Below are positions 8,086 through 15,457 of a stretch of DNA of 64,000 bases, piece by piece (positions within the stretch are counted from its first letter, which is position 1; each line of letters opens with the position of its first letter). The stretch is taken from positions 1 to 64,000 of the forward strand of contig NZ_AHIL01000049.1 in the NCBI RefSeq assembly GCF_000241525.1, given 5' to 3'. The notes under the pieces were generated by a model. That model was given only the letters and a program-made list of their open reading frames with translations, searched no databases and had not been told where the DNA came from. Position numbers and translations under genes: made by a program. Origin of the DNA: Comamonas testosteroni ATCC 11996 (lineage in GTDB: Bacteria > Pseudomonadota > Gammaproteobacteria > Burkholderiales > Burkholderiaceae_C).

Positions 8086-8810
8086 GCGGCGAAACCCAAC
8101 AATCACTGCCTCCAGACGACCTGCACACCCAGGCCGGAGAGTATGTATTGGGCACGCTCAATGCAGACCAGCGCCGCTCCATTGAATCCCGCCTGATATC
8201 TGAGCCTGCCCTGCGCGCAGCAGTGGATGAATGGGAGCAGCGCCTGTTGCCGCTCACGACCCTGGCCGAGCCGGTCGAGCCGGCGGCCGGCCTATGGCAG
8301 CGCATCGCCGCAAGCATTGCACCCAAGACTCACCCCCAAGCCACTCCATCCCGAATACGCTGGTGGCAATGGGACAGCCTCGCTCTTTGGCGCAGCCTGA
8401 CGGGCGCGGGTTTCGCCGCTGCAGCAGTGCTGGCCGCTGTTCTTGCAGTGCGTGAAGCGTCTCCTCCGGCAGCGCCACGCTATTTCGTCGTGTTGGCCGC
8501 ACCCCAGAGCCAGTCTCCAGGCTGGTTGGTACAGGCCCAAGTCGAAGGAAGACTGCGCCTGCTCCCGCTGGGCACCGATAGTGTTCCCGCCGAGAAGTCT
8601 CTGCAGTTCTGGACCAAAGCCGACGGCTGGAGCGCTCCGGTATCGCTCGGTCTGGTCACGCCGGGCCAGGCCATAGAGGTCCCAGTGGACAAGCTCCCGC
8701 CCCTGCAGCCCAACCAACTGTTTGAGCTGACCCTGGAGCCCTACGGCGGATCGCCGAGTGGACGCCCCACCGGCCCCATCCAGTTCATTGGCCGGGCTGT
8801 CCAGATCTAG
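8082..8810 (+). CDS. RskA-type anti-sigma factor
   Basis: 242 residues. The N-terminal cytoplasmic part carries the AGEYVLGTL motif typical of RskA/anti-SigK proteins. A single membrane segment follows at about 107-127 (TGAGFAAAAVLAAVLAV), and then a periplasmic domain (YFVVLAAPQSQSPGWLV). It is expected to hold the upstream sigma factor inactive until the periplasmic domain receives a signal. The start is the ATG overlapping the sigma stop; ATG at 8073 is in frame but lies deeper inside the sigma gene. No Zn-binding HxxxCxxC motif is present, in line with the RskA rather than the ZAS class. Confidence 0.88.
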   Translation: MSGETQQSLPPDDLHTQAGEYVLGTLNADQRRSIESRLISEPALRAAVDEWEQRLLPLTTLAEPVEPAAGLWQRIAASIAPKTHPQATPSRIRWWQWDSLALWRSLTGAGFAAAAVLAAVLAVREASPPAAPRYFVVLAAPQSQSPGWLVQAQVEGRLRLLPLGTDSVPAEKSLQFWTKADGWSAPVSLGLVTPGQAIEVPVDKLPPLQPNQLFELTLEPYGGSPSGRPTGPIQFIGRAVQI

Positions 8811-8939
8811 GGTCAGCCCCGCCATGCATGAACTTCACGCCTCTGCTGGCTCAGCTTCCTGTGAACGATTTTCTGCAACAGAATCTTGCATGTACGCGGA
8901 TGCCAAAGGGGCTCCGCGTAGGCACAGCCCAATCCGGCG

Positions 8940-9485
8940 CTAGGCCGTGGGAAATCGCTCCGCGTTGTCTTCGAGCGGCATCCGCAGTGCGTTGGTCAGG
9001 TAGCTGACTGTTCGATAGAAACCTGCCAGCATCAGGAGTTCCATCAAGGCGTTCTCGGGGAAGGTGGCACTGAGGCTCGCCCAGAGTTGGTCGTCGATAT
9101 CGCAGTGCAAGTGCAGTGCATCACAGACCCGTATCAGCAGTTTCTCCTCGTCGCTCCAGCAGGCATCTGCTGCCGATCCGAGAACGGTCGAGCGAACCTG
9201 ATCGTGAGTGAGTTCGGCCAGCTTCGCAAAGCCGGTTACGTGGATCCCCCATTCGTATTCAGAGCGACACAGAGCCGTCGTGCGGTCAATTACGATTTCC
9301 CTTTGCCGTATTGTCAAATGACCGCGATCCAACAGACTGCCGGAGAAAAACTTCCTGGCCAGACGAGGATCGCGGGCCAAGGTCGCGAAAAGCCACAGCG
9401 GCGGGCGACCCTTCATGGTCTTGTCGATGCGCTCCGCGATATCGGACTCAAAGGGGGGGTGTGCGGGGGCGATGCGTGCTGTCAT
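8940..9485 (-). CDS. Carboxymuconolactone decarboxylase-like (AhpD-fold) protein
   Basis: 181 residues. The core CRSEYEWGIHVTGFAKLAEL matches the CMD family pattern, where Cys, Glu and His cluster in the all-alpha AhpD-like fold. The C-terminal part (MELLMLAGFYRTVSYLTNAL) is also typical. Members range from true 4-carboxymuconolactone decarboxylases to peroxidase partners and uncharacterised proteins; with only one Cys in the motif, the CxxC peroxidase chemistry of AhpD is unlikely. The start at 9485 has a GGAAGG ribosome-binding site. It is divergent from an HxlR regulator 100 bp away, which probably controls it. Confidence 0.85.
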   Translation of the reverse strand: MTARIAPAHPPFESDIAERIDKTMKGRPPLWLFATLARDPRLARKFFSGSLLDRGHLTIRQREIVIDRTTALCRSEYEWGIHVTGFAKLAELTHDQVRSTVLGSAADACWSDEEKLLIRVCDALHLHCDIDDQLWASLSATFPENALMELLMLAGFYRTVSYLTNALRMPLEDNAERFPTA

Positions 9486-9585
9486 GTATTGCCTTCCAAA
9501 TAGTGCAGGTTGGAGCAACCGCCAGCCGGCGCCCCTAACCTGAAGTTCAGGCTATATTGCGCGCTGTATAAAGTAAAGCATACGT

Positions 9586-9948
9586 ATGACACCCGCTATT
9601 GACAAACCAGTCCGAGGTTCCAAGTCAGGACGCCCTCTCATGGTCGTCCTGGATTTGCTAGGAAGACGGACTACGCTGCGAATTCTTTGGGAGCTGCAGT
9701 CAGGCTCCCTGACGTTTCGCGCTTTGCTGGACGCTTGCGAGACAAACACCCGTCTATTGAACATTCGACTCGGCGAACTGCGCGAGGTGGGCTTGGTGGA
9801 TCACGCGGAGGGGGGGTACCGGCTCACGGAAGAAGGCAGGAAGCTGGGAAGTGCCCTCAAACCCCTGACTCAGTGGGCTGATCAATGGGGTCATCGGATG
9901 CGAGATCAGACCAAAGCCGACGCAGCGGCCCCTGATTCTGCTTACTAA
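9586..9948 (+). CDS. HxlR-family winged-helix transcriptional regulator
   Basis: 120 residues. The HxlR pattern is clear: DLLGRRTTLRILWELQSGSL, FRALLDACETNTRLLNIRL (recognition helix region), and GYRLTEEGRKLGSALKPL (the wing and dimer helix). Such proteins sense electrophiles or aromatic compounds and often regulate the gene beside them. The 100-bp divergent gap with the CMD-like gene is the natural operator region, although no clear palindrome is visible there. No conserved N-terminal redox Cys as in HypR is seen. Confidence 0.88.
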   Translation: MTPAIDKPVRGSKSGRPLMVVLDLLGRRTTLRILWELQSGSLTFRALLDACETNTRLLNIRLGELREVGLVDHAEGGYRLTEEGRKLGSALKPLTQWADQWGHRMRDQTKADAAAPDSAY

Positions 9949-10129
9949 CCTGTGGATTCTCCTCAAATTTTATGCAGGTAAAGGAAGGCATCCTCTGCGC
10001 ATCTAGCACTGAACCTGATCTTTTGGAATTCCGCTTTGGGTCGTTTTCAGTCCTTCATCACTGATAAAGCGATCCGCTATAGCTCCAGCCAACGCCGCCA
10101 GTGATACCTGCCGAAGCAGGCACCCTGCT

Positions 10130-10884
10130 CTAGGCGCGGGCACTCACCTTGTAGCCGTCCACCAGAATGGCCGACGGCTTGGCTGCTGCATCCATCTCCG
10201 GCAGTTCTGCAAGGCCTTGAAGCGCTCGAGCGCCGCGTTATGGGTCGCAATGCCATGGTCGGCCGTCGCCTTGACCGCCTCGAATGACAGGCGGTCCAGC
10301 TGCATGGCCTGGTCCATCAACTGGCCTTCCTGCACCAGCCCCTGGGTGATCGCGTCCTTCACATTGGCCTGCTCCAGCTCGGCCTGCTTGATGGCGATGT
10401 CGCGCGACAGGCCCGAGAGCTTGTCGTGGAACTCACGACGGGCATCGGTCAACTGGCCGACCAGCACCCCGGACGGCAGCGGAAAGCCCAGCTCCTCGGC
10501 CGCGCGCATCACCTCATGCTCGCACGCCAGCGCCACCTGGGTTTCGCGGTCACGCGAACGGTCCCAGATGGCTTGCTCTGCTTCGGGCTTCAGCCCGGTG
10601 CTGCCCTGAATGCGGGCTGCGATCACGGCTTTGAGGTTGTCGAGCAAGGCCGATGCATAGCCCGGCGCACGTTTGAACTCAAAGGGCGCCGCCTCCAGCA
10701 ACTGCAACTCGGGTATGTCATCGAGCTTGGCCAGCCAGTCCTCGTGCAGATTCACGCCGCCAAACTGGTGCGTGCTCAGCGCCAAAAACGCCGGCGCGTC
10801 CGGCAGGCTCACATTGGACGCATCGGGCGCATCGGGAATGAGCACCTCGCGCATCTGAGGCAAGGCCGGTACTTGGCCAATCAC
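10130..10884 (-). pseudogene. Prophage tail-region gene remnant, frameshifted
   Basis: The minus-strand frame to 10144 reads as a phage structural protein: PDAPDASNVSLPDAPAFL, EAEQAIWDRSRDRE and LGFPLPSGVLVGQL. This resembles the Pro/Ala-rich protein with an aromatic RxxDRE motif in tail modules of Burkholderiales phages. After ERFKAL the frame changes: the continuing protein-like sequence, ELPEMDAAAKPSAILVDGYK to a TAG at 10130, is in another frame. The 5' end is also cut, at about 10880, where an unrelated coding fragment begins on the opposite strand. No other phage genes are nearby, so this is a leftover scrap. Confidence 0.7.
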
Positions 10885-10989
10885 ATCAACTCCTTGGACA
10901 AACCCAATGATTTCGCTGTTGAAATCGACGCCAACGCAACAGGCGTGATGATTGCGGTCGATGGCAGGGAAATGCCTCTGGTTGAAGGA
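10873..10989 (+). pseudogene. C-terminal fragment related to the 84-aa protein at 6459
   Basis: The translated frame contains NHINSLDKPNDFAVEIDANA and GVMIAVDGREMPLVEG, parallel to INSFGTPNELWGIPIEID and MMAVDGTEMSLVEG in the intact 84-residue protein at 6459-6713. The 5' two-thirds are missing, replaced by the prophage remnant, and the frame runs on past the expected stop into other sequence. The divergence between the two shows an old duplication or two separate acquisitions. Confidence 0.6.
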
Positions 10990-11128
10990 TGCTCGACTTA
11001 CTCAGTCAGTACCAGGCGATCGGAGCCTCCTGGAGTGGCTGGGCGCCAAGAGCGTGCAGTGTCTAAAGGAAGATCCTTGGGGGCCAGGTAGAAAATAGCG
11101 GCGTTCGCACAAGATGCGCTCTTCCAGC

Positions 11129-11356
11129 CTAATCACGACGCCAGCCAAGGCCTCCAGAAGTGTCATCCCCGCCTGCCCACTGCGGCATGCTGCCAGGACC
11201 TTGATACGCTCCACGCCCCCACTCATAGCGCATATCACTGTTTCCCATCGTCCGTTGGGCACCTTGCTCTTGCATGCGCCCGGCATCACGCCCCGGCATC
11301 ATTGAGCAGCCCGCCAGCGTACTGGCTACTGCTGCAATTAAAAGTAGCGCTTTCAT
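11129..11356 (-). CDS. Small lipoprotein, copy 1 (75 aa)
   Basis: MKALLLIAAVASTLAGC is a lipoprotein signal peptide (lipobox LAGC, Cys17). The mature part is short, Gly/Met/Arg-rich and without a recognised domain (SMMPGRDAGRMQEQG, then GPGSMPQWAGGDD). The first 23 residues are almost identical to those of the lipoprotein at 11679-11894, while the tails differ, so the pair arose by duplication. The CAAGGGG ribosome-binding site is about 4 nt upstream. Function unknown; envelope stress or metal response is only a guess. Confidence 0.75.
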   Translation of the reverse strand: MKALLLIAAVASTLAGCSMMPGRDAGRMQEQGAQRTMGNSDMRYEWGRGAYQGPGSMPQWAGGDDTSGGLGWRRD

Positions 11357-11678
11357 GACAACCCCTTGAGAAGAAGGAGTCTTCAAGACTATTCCTGAGG
11401 TGAGTGCCCGCTGTAAATTCTTGTTGAACGGCTACTTTGCTTACCTAATTCATACAACAGTCAGTATTCATGCGCTCTGTTTTTTGAAGCTTCGAAGCCA
11501 TAAAACTTGGCTGTCTACCAGAGGTAGAGGCTGATCGGCTCTTTCGCGCAGGCTGATGAGTCCTTTGTTTCAGTGAAGGCACTGCGCGACGAATTCGTAT
11601 GCCCAGACACGTATGCCGAGCGGCTGGACGAAAGGACCGTGCAGTGCCTCAAAGCAAAACCTTGACCCAGCTATTCAC
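11357..11678. other. Intergenic between the two lipoprotein genes
   Basis: Contains the promoter region of copy 1 (inverted repeat listed separately) and, at about 11574-11666, a plus-strand coding tail (ALRDEFVCPDTYAERLDERT then VQCLKAKP and a stop). This tail has a counterpart ending near 11096. Nothing else is seen. Confidence 0.5.
11415..11431. promoter_or_regulatory. Operator-like inverted repeat upstream of lipoprotein copy 1
   Basis: AAATTC-TTGTT-GAACGG, a degraded version of the perfect AAGTTC-TTGTT-GAACTT found at the same place upstream of copy 2. Both begin 59 nt before their start codons. Confidence 0.45.
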
Positions 11679-11894
11679 CTATCTGTTCTGTGCGCCATAG
11701 AAGGCACCATCACCTCCGGTCCAAGGACGCCCATTGTCGTCATACATCCAGCGATCCCGGTCGCCGCTCATATTCATGCCACCCATCGTCTGACTGGAAC
11801 CCTCGGCAGGCATGGACCCTGAACTACGCCCCGGCATCATTGAGCATCCAGCCAGCGTACCGGCAAGTGCTGCGATTAAAAGTAGCGCCTTCAT
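11679..11894 (-). CDS. Small lipoprotein, copy 2 (71 aa)
   Basis: MKALLLIAALAGTLAGC gives a lipobox at Cys17. The mature part reads SMMPGRSSGSMPAEGSS, then MNMSGDRDRWMYDDNGRPW. It shares the signal peptide and the SMMPGR start with copy 1, 320 bp away; the rest has drifted. A TTAAGGAGTTGCT ribosome-binding site precedes the ATG. No domain recognised. The Met-rich, Asp-rich tail might bind metal, which is inference only. Confidence 0.75.
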   Translation of the reverse strand: MKALLLIAALAGTLAGCSMMPGRSSGSMPAEGSSQTMGGMNMSGDRDRWMYDDNGRPWTGGDGAFYGAQNR

Positions 11895-12282
11895 AGCAAC
11901 TCCTTAAGAACGTGGAGCCTTGCAGGCTAGTCTTGCCGCGCGCGCCTCATGTAAGTTCTTGTTGAACTTCCTGTTTGCCTACCCAATTAGTGCACCAGCC
12001 CGGCTCAAGCAGGCTTTTTTGTTTCTGGAGCGCAATGTTCAAGAGCATGAACATTTACCGCTGTGCCCTAGGTCGTCATGTCGAGCTAAAGGCGTCAGGA
12101 AACACTTCTACCGATATAGCCTTCCAATGGCTCTGAGTCGCATTGTCTGACACCCCGATAGTTGTCAGTTCGATCCGAGCTTCGTCAGGTCACTCGCCGT
12201 AATTTTCCAGGGCCAGAATTCGGGCAAACTGTTATTTGTAACAACCAATCGCACTTTGCACTTCAGCGACCATTAACCGGCA
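11895..12282. other. Intergenic before the diguanylate cyclase gene
   Basis: Holds the promoter region of lipoprotein copy 2 and, at about 12000-12022, an imperfect terminator-like hairpin (AGCCCGGCT / AGCAGGCT then six T) followed by TTTCTGGAGCGC. The remaining 250 bp show no supported gene. Confidence 0.45.
11953..11969. promoter_or_regulatory. Perfect inverted repeat upstream of lipoprotein copy 2
   Basis: AAGTTC-TTGTT-GAACTT, 6-bp arms around 5 bp, 59 nt before the ATG. Its position and its retention in both copies suggest a regulator-binding site or an operator over the promoter. Confidence 0.5.
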
Positions 12283-13437
12283 ATGGCTCACTCCCCTGAA
12301 AAAACACGCGGACCACCTTTGTGGGGCCCTAAGTCTTCATCGCCTCTTGCCGATGAAACTCAGCATTTCGAACGCTGGCGTAAGCGCACATGGCAGTTGC
12401 ACGCTTCGGTCCTATTGAGCCATCTATATGCCTTCCTGCTATTCCTCGGCCACTGCTGGGCAGGCTACGTACCGTTGCATGCAGTGCTGCTGTATGGACT
12501 CTGGATAGGCGCAGGGATGGCCTTTATCACCTGGGCCTACGCCAGCGGCTGGAGCCAGACTCGGAGTGACCCTGGCTTGTTCTTCTGGCACCAGCTAGTC
12601 GCGGTTACAGGGGTGCTGGGCTTACTTGTCGCCGCTCCTCAGGCTGCGTTCCAGGCACTGGTTATGCTTCTGGTCTTCAGTACCGACGGCTTTCTTGCTC
12701 CGCGGCGTACCAGTTTCTGGATGACCTGGAGTTGCACGCTCATTGCAATTGCGTTGGCCGTTTATTGGGTAGGGCCACAGATGCGCATGACCACCGATAC
12801 CCTCATCGGGCAGTTCCTCACTGTCGGTGTCATGCTCGGAGCGGTCGTCCGATGCAGCGTCCTGGTCACCTACTTTCGCAGCATGCAATATCGACTCAGT
12901 GCGAGTAATGAAAAACTGGCCGTCGCGCTGAAGCAGATTGAAAACTTGGTGCGCAACGATGACTTGACGGGACTGGCAAACCGCCGAGGGGTCATGGATC
13001 GACTGCAGCAATGTATTCATGCAGCTCAACGCAGAGGCGCCTCGTTTTGCATCGCAATGCTTGACATTGACTTCTTCAAACAGGTCAATGACCGTTACGG
13101 GCATGAAGGAGGAGATCAAGTGCTTCGAGCTTTTGGACAGCTTCTGTCTTCGCAGATTCGTGCAACCGATTGCGCTGGTCGTTACGGTGGAGAAGAATTT
13201 CTTCTGGTGCTCTGTGACACGCAACTGGCCCAGGCAGAAGTGCTGCTCGAAAGAATTCGCGAAAGCACAGAAGCACTCCCGTGGGCACAGTTAGTGCACA
13301 AGGATCTGCAAGTGACCTGTACGCTGGGTGCGGCTCAGTATCGACAGGGAGAAACCGCAGAAGCCCTCATCTCGCGCGCTGATGCTGCCATGTATCAAGG
13401 CAAGGCAGCTGGACGCAATCGCGTGGTACTCGCCTAG
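12283..13437 (+). CDS. Membrane-bound diguanylate cyclase (GGDEF)
   Basis: 384 residues. About six membrane helices fill residues 40-198 (for example LYAFLLFLGHCWAGYV and LIAIALAVYWVG), followed by a short coiled coil (NEKLAVALKQIENL) and a GGDEF domain. The domain contains DDLTGLANRR, the metal-binding DIDFFKQVND, and the active-site GGEEF at 302-306. The inhibitory I-site RATD lies five residues before GGEEF, so product feedback is expected. It makes c-di-GMP from GTP. The sensory input domain is not one I can name. It stands alone between accessory genes. Confidence 0.93.
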   Translation: MAHSPEKTRGPPLWGPKSSSPLADETQHFERWRKRTWQLHASVLLSHLYAFLLFLGHCWAGYVPLHAVLLYGLWIGAGMAFITWAYASGWSQTRSDPGLFFWHQLVAVTGVLGLLVAAPQAAFQALVMLLVFSTDGFLAPRRTSFWMTWSCTLIAIALAVYWVGPQMRMTTDTLIGQFLTVGVMLGAVVRCSVLVTYFRSMQYRLSASNEKLAVALKQIENLVRNDDLTGLANRRGVMDRLQQCIHAAQRRGASFCIAMLDIDFFKQVNDRYGHEGGDQVLRAFGQLLSSQIRATDCAGRYGGEEFLLVLCDTQLAQAEVLLERIRESTEALPWAQLVHKDLQVTCTLGAAQYRQGETAEALISRADAAMYQGKAAGRNRVVLA

Positions 13438-13486
13438 TTCAAATCTTTAGCTAGCCAAGGGCCTGATCCACCAGATAACGTCCTTA

Positions 13487-13751
13487 TGGATGGTCATTCC
13501 CGCCCTCTACCCGCAGCTATCAAGAACTTGGCGCTTCTCGATACGATCATGGCCGCCGAGAGCCTGGACGATCGCCGCCTAATACTGATGGTGCCATTGC
13601 CAAGGGCAAGCTTCCGCGTCTGAATCCCGATCTAGTTGAAGCGAAGGGAGGCCAAGGCCGCAATGGTCTTGCATTCTTCCCGGACAGCGCCAGCATCGCC
13701 GACACCAAGGCCGCGCCCGGAGCCGACGTGCCATGCGAACAAGTGTTCTGA
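13487..13751 (+). pseudogene. Degenerate protein-coding remnant of unknown family
   Basis: Two protein-like stretches in different frames follow each other: MDGHSRPLPAAIKNLALLDT then IMAAESLDDRR, and, after a frame change, TDGAIAKGKLPRLNPDLVEA then GGQGRNGLAFFPDSA, ending PCEQVF and TGA. Composition and codon use look coding, but there is no open frame linking them. I cannot assign a family. It may be one or two decayed genes. Confidence 0.35.
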
Positions 13752-13986
13752 AGATCCACTTCTCGAGTCCTGCCTGCCATGCAACGTGATTTGTCTTTGG
13801 AAGAGCGCATGCACCTGACGTTCGCAAATCACCACTGCCTTGCTGGGCTTCTTGCAAGAGCGGGTACTGAGGGCGCTTGAATGTCTACAGCCTGGCATCC
13901 ATGCCGCTGGAGCTTGATCAATATCTCACTACCGATGCATGTGGCATGCTTGGCACCATTCACATTTTTTAACCGTGGAGGCACTA
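13752..13986. other. Intergenic before the hydrolase gene
   Basis: No gene is supported. The last 20 bp hold the GGAGG ribosome-binding site of the following gene. Confidence 0.4.
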
Positions 13987-15060
13987 ATGAAGATGAACAT
14001 GCCATGTATCCGCCCTCATGTGGCTGCTTTTGTGCTGGGAGTTTCAGGTCTTGCGGCGGTGTCCAGTTCCTGGGCATGCACACGACTGGTATTTCAGGGC
14101 GCCAACGGCCACGTGATCACTGCACGATCCATGGACTGGAAAAGTGACATCGTCAGCAACCTCTGGGTCCTGCCGCGAGGCATGCAGCGCACCGGCGAAA
14201 CCGGCCCCAACACCGCGCGCTGGACATCCAAGTACGGCAGCGTCATCACCTCGGGCTATGACATTTCCACCACCGACGGCGTCAACGAGGCCGGCCTGAA
14301 TGCCAACCTTCTGTGGCTCGTCGAGTCTCAATATCCCTCCTTCGGCGCCAATAGCAAGCCGGGTCTGTCAATCGCTGCCTGGGCTCAATATGTGCTGGAC
14401 AACTTTGCGACCGTGCAGCAGGCTGTGGCCGCCCTGAGCGAAGAACCATTCACCCTGGTATCCGACACCATGCCGGGAGAAAATCGGCTGACCACCGTGC
14501 ACCTCTCCATCTCCGATGCCAGCGGTGATAGCGCGATCGTGGAGTACATCGGCGGCAAGCAAGTCATTCATCATGGTCGCCAATACCAGGTCATGACAAA
14601 CTCGCCGACCTTCGACCAGCAACTGGCGCTCAATACCTATTGGAAGCAGATTGGGGGCACCACCATGCTGCCCGGTACCAACCGTGCTGCAGACCGCTTC
14701 GCCCGCGCTTCGTTCTACGTCAACGCCATACCCAAGGATCAAAGCCCGAACAAGGCACTGGCCAGCGTCTTCAGCGTGATCCGCAATGCCTCCGTGCCGT
14801 ACGGCCTCAATACCCCGGAAGAGCCCAATATCTCCTCCACCCGCTGGCGCACCGTGTTTGATCACGAGCGCAAGCTGTATTTCTTTGAGTCGGCACTGAC
14901 ACCCAACACATTCTGGGTGGACCTGAAGGCACTGGACTTCAGCAAGGAAAAAGGCAAGGTAATGAAGATCGATCTGGGACCGGACCAGAATCACACCTAT
15001 TCCGGGGATGCAACCAAACAATTCAAAGCGTCGCCGCCATTCAAATTTCAAGGCATCTGA
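13987..15060 (+). CDS. Secreted Ntn-type linear amide hydrolase (choloylglycine hydrolase / penicillin V acylase family, C59)
   Basis: 357 residues. A signal peptide ends SSSWA, so processing exposes Cys31 (CTRLVFQGANG), the N-terminal nucleophile of this family. Supporting motifs are ITARSMDWKSD, GVNEAGLNANLLWL, a mid-protein SISDASGDSAIVEYIGG, and RWRTVFDHERKLYFFES near the end. It should cleave linear amides such as penicillin V, bile-acid conjugates or acyl-homoserine lactones, in the periplasm or outside. In Gram-negative bacteria several members degrade AHL signals, but the substrate here is not shown by sequence. The ATG at 13987 is chosen because GGAGG lies 6 nt upstream and it gives the proper signal peptide. 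Confidence 0.88.
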   Translation: MKMNMPCIRPHVAAFVLGVSGLAAVSSSWACTRLVFQGANGHVITARSMDWKSDIVSNLWVLPRGMQRTGETGPNTARWTSKYGSVITSGYDISTTDGVNEAGLNANLLWLVESQYPSFGANSKPGLSIAAWAQYVLDNFATVQQAVAALSEEPFTLVSDTMPGENRLTTVHLSISDASGDSAIVEYIGGKQVIHHGRQYQVMTNSPTFDQQLALNTYWKQIGGTTMLPGTNRAADRFARASFYVNAIPKDQSPNKALASVFSVIRNASVPYGLNTPEEPNISSTRWRTVFDHERKLYFFESALTPNTFWVDLKALDFSKEKGKVMKIDLGPDQNHTYSGDATKQFKASPPFKFQGI

Positions 15061-15457
15061 GCACTTCGCCGCGCTTGATCGGCCCCGATCCAAACCCGCA
15101 CTGAGCGGGTTTTTTCTTTCTGGAGAGCGCGCTGCTTCAGCCCATGCTGCCAGTCGCTCCACCCTGCGTCCAGGCTGGCGCTGCTCTAGCGCAAAAGGAG
15201 TACCGACCTCACCCACTTGCAACCAGCGCGCGCCTCCTGACTGACAAGCAAGCAGGAATGCATCAATGGGCGCGTATCCCTAGTCTCATCAGACGATTTT
15301 CCTCAGCGGCGCCACTCCAAGAATCCGGCTGATGAGTTGCTCGATCTTCAACGGATGCATCGTCCCTGATGCGCAGATTGGAGTGCATGAGCCTCAAGCC
15401 AGACCGAAGAATCTTGATTCGTCTGAATGTTCCGGGACCCTATCGTAAGGAAGTGGC
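15061..15457. other. Intergenic between hydrolase and SDR genes
   Basis: Apart from the terminator at 15093-15116, no gene or RNA is recognised. The 3' part presumably contains the promoter of the SDR gene; a GTAAGGAAGTGGC ribosome-binding site ends just before 15458. Confidence 0.4.
15093..15116 (+). terminator. Rho-independent terminator after the amide hydrolase gene
   Basis: AACCCGC-ACTGA-GCGGGTT followed by TTTTT, 33 bp after the stop codon. Confidence 0.85.

Larger units (their letters stand above)
11056..11480. repeat. Tandem duplication, unit 1 (lipoprotein gene plus flanks)
   Basis: Unit 1 begins with the 3' end of a plus-strand reading frame (SVQCLKEDPWGPG), continues with a minus-strand lipoprotein gene, and ends with its promoter region (ACAAGAATTTACAG-type sequence on the minus strand). 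The same order recurs at 11639-12010. The copies are diverged, so the duplication is old. Confidence 0.65.
11639..12010. repeat. Tandem duplication, unit 2 (lipoprotein gene plus flanks)
   Basis: The second unit has the same order as unit 1: a plus-strand coding tail (TVQCLKAKP), the minus-strand lipoprotein gene, and an upstream region with the shared TTCTTGTTGAAC core and a TTGCCTACCCAATTAG-like stretch that parallels TTGCTTACCTAATTCA of unit 1. Confidence 0.65.
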
